From Hyphomicrobiaceae bacterium (lineage in GTDB: Bacteria > Pseudomonadota > Alphaproteobacteria > Rhizobiales > Hyphomicrobiaceae): 6,578 bases of DNA. Under the pieces are notes generated by a model. The model saw only the letters and a program-made list of their open reading frames with translations. It did not search any database and was not told where the DNA came from. Positions within the stretch are counted from its first letter, which is position 1. Each line of letters begins with the position of its first letter. Location of the stretch: contig JAGRKR010000323.1 in assembly GCA_020442225.1 (NCBI GenBank), positions 1 through 6,578 of the forward strand, in the 5' to 3' direction. Made by a program: the position numbers and the translations under genes. This document shows positions 4,834 to 6,578 of the stretch, one piece after another.

Positions 4834-5520
4834 TCAGAGAAGGGAGCGCGTCGCGCCGACGCGCTCCTGGACCTCGGGTCCCTCGTTGCGCGGGTTGTTG
4901 AGCTTCGGGCTCACCTCGGCGATCGCGAGCAGCGACTCGGGCGCGGGCACCAGCAGCGCCTGCGCCTCGTCCGCGGTCATCTGGCGCGTATCGAGCCACG
5001 CCTCGAAGTGCTCCGGGGGCAGGATCGCCGGCATACGGTCGTGCAGGCGCGAAACCAGGCGATTGGCGGCGACGGTCAGGATCGCCATGCTCTCGACCTC
5101 GCTGCCGTCGGCGCCCATCCAGTGCTCCCACAGACCGGCCATGGCTATGACGCCGCCAGCCGCCGGCGCGATCAGATGCGGTCGCTTGGCGCCCTTCTCC
5201 CCGATCCATTCGTAGAATCCGTCGGCCGGCACAAGGCAGCGGCGATGGCGCATGGCGCCCCGGAACGACGGCTTCGTCGCGGCGGTCTCGGCCCGCGCGT
5301 TGAGCAGCATCGCGAACGTGACGGGGTCCTTAACCCACGATGGGACGAGGCCCCAGCGTACCAGAGCAAGCTCACGCTCGCGCCGCTCGTCGAGCCGCAC
5401 GATGGCCACGGGCTGCGAGGGGGCGATATTGTAGCGCGGCGGATAATTCGGCGCGTTGGCATGACCGAAATAGGCCCGCACGGCCTCCGGCGGTGACGTC
5501 AGACTGTAGCGCGAGCACAC
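4834..5520 (-). CDS. yedK: SOS response-associated peptidase (SRAP), YedK/HMCES type
   Basis: Predicted to bind abasic sites in single-stranded DNA and form a protective thiazolidine cross-link through its N-terminal cysteine; the initiator Met is removed autocatalytically or by aminopeptidase. The 228-residue protein begins MCSRYSL, with Cys2, Asn74 (LLNARAET), Glu104 (GFYEW) and His160 (RLHDRMP) matching Cys2, Asn75, Glu105 and His160 of E. coli YedK. Other family blocks are RYNIAPSQ, RWGLVPSW and CLVPADGFYEW. The start is GTG at 5518-5520: the frame is open much further upstream, but only this codon puts Cys at position 2. AAGGA at 5531-5535 lies 10 nt upstream. The stop is 17 bp from the amidohydrolase stop (convergent), and the gene diverges from the Nudix gene. 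No LexA box is evident upstream. Confidence 0.95.
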   Translation of the reverse strand: MCSRYSLTSPPEAVRAYFGHANAPNYPPRYNIAPSQPVAIVRLDERRERELALVRWGLVPSWVKDPVTFAMLLNARAETAATKPSFRGAMRHRRCLVPADGFYEWIGEKGAKRPHLIAPAAGGVIAMAGLWEHWMGADGSEVESMAILTVAANRLVSRLHDRMPAILPPEHFEAWLDTRQMTADEAQALLVPAPESLLAIAEVSPKLNNPRNEGPEVQERVGATRSLL

Positions 5521-5559
5521 GGTCAGCGTGTCCTTCGACAGGATTTGCAGCCTCGCCAA

Positions 5560-5588
5560 TCGACGGGCGGGGCGGCCAAGTCTATAAG
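5560..5588 (+). promoter_or_regulatory. Candidate sigma-70 promoter of the Nudix gene
   Basis: TCGACG (5560-5565, four of six to TTGACA) and TATAAG (5583-5588, five of six to TATAAT) are separated by exactly 17 bp, about 55 nt before the Nudix ATG. It lies in the 123-bp gap shared with the divergent SRAP gene. I saw no equally good promoter for the SRAP gene on the other strand. Confidence 0.4.
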
Positions 5589-5643
5589 CTATCCCGGACC
5601 GTCGCCCGACGCCAAACACGGCTCGACAGGCTGGAATAAGACA

Positions 5644-6087
5644 ATGCCGGATTTCGTCCTGCAACGACCGGAATGGCCGCGCCCCGCAGCGAGCGCCATT
5701 GTCTTCAAGGGCGACAGCGTGCTTCTCGCCGAGCGGGGCAAGGGCGCGCGTGGCACGTGGAGCCTGCCCGGCGGCCATATCGAGCCGGGCGAATCGGCAC
5801 GCGAGGCCGCCGCTCGCGAGCTCGCCGAGGAAACCGGCATCGAGGCCGAACTGATCGGGCTGGCCGATGTCGTCGACGTCCTGCTCAAGGACGACGAGGG
5901 CCGCCTCAAGGCGCACTACGTGCTCTGCTCGTACTATGGCCGCTGGCGCGCGGGCGAGCCGATGCCGGCAAGCGATTGCGCCGACGCGCGCTTTGTGCCG
6001 ATCGCGGAGATCGACAGCTACAAGCTGACGCCGGGCACGAGCGCCGTCATCGCCCTCGCCTGGCGCCTCCTCAACGGTGGCGACTGA
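5644..6087 (+). CDS. Nudix hydrolase
   Basis: Cleaves a nucleoside diphosphate linked to another group, using Mg2+; the exact substrate is not readable. The 147-residue protein has a perfect Nudix box G-x5-E-x7-R-E-L-x-E-E-x-G-I at 44-66, with metal-binding Glu59, Glu62 and Glu63. It is preceded by GTWSLPGGH, as in MutT-like and ADP-ribose pyrophosphatase-like members. The N-terminal strand WPRPAASAIVFKGDSVLLAER is the usual opening of the fold. The start is ATG 5644, with GGAA at 5633-5636, 7 nt upstream; a TTG at 5545 in the same frame would add 33 low-complexity residues and is rejected. It diverges from the SRAP gene and is followed by the TIGR02301-like gene on the same strand. House-cleaning of oxidised or damaged nucleotides is a plausible role beside a DNA-damage gene, but this is inference. 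Confidence 0.93.
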   Translation: MPDFVLQRPEWPRPAASAIVFKGDSVLLAERGKGARGTWSLPGGHIEPGESAREAAARELAEETGIEAELIGLADVVDVLLKDDEGRLKAHYVLCSYYGRWRAGEPMPASDCADARFVPIAEIDSYKLTPGTSAVIALAWRLLNGGD

Positions 6088-6145
6088 GCGCCGCGCTGGC
6101 GCGCTGCCGGTTTGCTGCCGCATTGCGATCGTTTATGGTGCCAGC

Positions 6146-6166
6146 GCGAGCCGGGCCCCGGTTCGC
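6146..6166 (+). other. Hairpin in the gap between the Nudix and TIGR02301-like genes
   Basis: Arms 6146-6154 (GCGAGCCGG) and 6158-6166 (CCGGTTCGC) pair over 9 bp in RNA, including one G-U, with a 3-nt loop GCC. It lies 59 bp after the Nudix stop and 35 bp before the next ATG. No U-tract follows, so it could be a weak terminator or a leader structure; it may also be chance in GC-rich DNA. Confidence 0.3.
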
Positions 6167-6200
6167 CGTCCGTGCGCGTAAGGGCAATGGATCCGCTCCC

Positions 6201-6578
6201 ATGAGGCGCATCGTCCGACCGAGATCGGCCCTGCTGGCAGGACTTGTTGTCCTGACGCTGGCACCGGGCCTGGCCCATGCCGTCGGCGAGGAAGACCGTC
6301 GGCCATATGATTCCAAGCTCGTGCGCCTCGCCGAGATCCTGGGCGCCGTGCATTATCTGCGGGGCGTGTGCGGCGAGAACGATGGACTCGTCTGGCACGA
6401 GCACATGCGCCAGCTCATCGAGAACGAGGGAACCTCGGCCTATCGCCGCGCGCTGCTCACCCGCAGCTTCAACAGCGGCTATCGCAGCTACAGCCGCACC
6501 TACTCGAGCTGTACGGCGTCGGCCAAGACCGCGGTGCAGCGCTTCATCACCGAGGGTGCGGCCCTCGCCGAAGGCCTC
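6201..6578 (+). CDS. TIGR02301-like exported protein, N-terminal part
   Basis: Small secreted or periplasmic protein of unknown function, cut by the window end after 126 residues. Residues 1-27 are a clear Sec signal peptide: basic MRRIVRPR, a hydrophobic core LLAGLVVLTL, and Ala-His-Ala before the predicted cleavage at 27/28. The mature part has YDSKLVRLAEILGAVHYLRG, WHEHMRQLIE, RRALLTRSFNSGYRSYSRTY and SCTASA, the pattern I know from TIGR02301, a family of Hyphomicrobiales and related alphaproteobacteria. Cys57 and Cys104 could form a disulfide outside the cytoplasm. The ATG at 6201 is chosen because it begins the signal peptide directly; its ribosome site is poor (AAGGG 16 nt upstream). 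An in-frame ATG at 6135 would add 22 residues before the signal peptide and is less likely. The family call is from memory of the motif pattern. Confidence 0.82.
   Translation, partial: MRRIVRPRSALLAGLVVLTLAPGLAHAVGEEDRRPYDSKLVRLAEILGAVHYLRGVCGENDGLVWHEHMRQLIENEGTSAYRRALLTRSFNSGYRSYSRTYSSCTASAKTAVQRFITEGAALAEGL

Noticed and set aside
4111..5496. Long + strand open frame crossing the amidohydrolase end and opposite the SRAP gene
   Set aside because: Reads the amidohydrolase in the wrong frame and then antisense to the SRAP gene, both of which carry catalytic motifs.
6088..6105. Short GC hairpin right after the Nudix stop as a terminator
   Set aside because: Stem of five pairs with competing alternatives and no T-tract; not supportable as a terminator.
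1..6578. Mobile element, phage defence or CRISPR system
   Set aside because: No transposase, integrase, attachment-type flanking repeats, nuclease cassette or spaced repeats seen on either strand; the only tandem repeat is at protein level inside one gene.

Overview
The window is a GC-rich, densely coded piece of a bacterial chromosome. The evidence points to an alphaproteobacterium of the Hyphomicrobiales (Rhizobiales) type. The last gene belongs to a small exported protein family (TIGR02301) that I know from that group, and codon third positions are strongly G/C throughout. No tRNA, rRNA, CRISPR array, insertion sequence or phage gene is visible.

Layout from left to right. (1) Positions 2-928, + strand: the 3' part of pyrD (class 2 dihydroorotate dehydrogenase), then a short single-cysteine arsC-family arsenate reductase 12 bp downstream. 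(2) Positions 954-2924, - strand, convergent with arsC: a 656-residue protein I cannot name. It has a ClpA-like N-terminal (Clp_N) domain but no AAA+ ATPase, then a helical region of about fourteen 25-residue repeats, then a basic/aromatic C-terminal tail. (3) Positions 2925-3302: a 378-bp divergent intergenic region with inverted and direct repeats that look regulatory. (4) Positions 3303-4816, + strand: a translationally coupled pair, a stand-alone Rieske [2Fe-2S] protein and an amidohydrolase-2 family TIM-barrel enzyme, overlapping by ATGA. (5) Positions 4834-5520, - strand: a YedK/HMCES-type SRAP protein that senses abasic sites, starting at GTG so that the catalytic cysteine is residue 2. 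(6) Positions 5644-6087, + strand, divergent from it: a Nudix hydrolase with a perfect Nudix box. (7) From 6201 to the window edge, + strand: the N-terminal part of the exported TIGR02301-like protein.

How the genes may work together. pyrD and arsC are probably co-transcribed but do not share an obvious pathway. The Rieske/amidohydrolase pair is almost certainly one functional unit, probably acting on an aromatic or other cyclic carboxylated compound, but no oxygenase or reductase lies in the window and the substrate is unknown. The SRAP and Nudix genes are both genome or nucleotide maintenance functions placed back to back; shared regulation is possible but unproven.

The strongest candidate for something undescribed is the 954-2924 protein: a Clp_N-type substrate or adaptor domain on a long, very regular 25-residue helical repeat with tryptophans recurring at one fixed repeat position.
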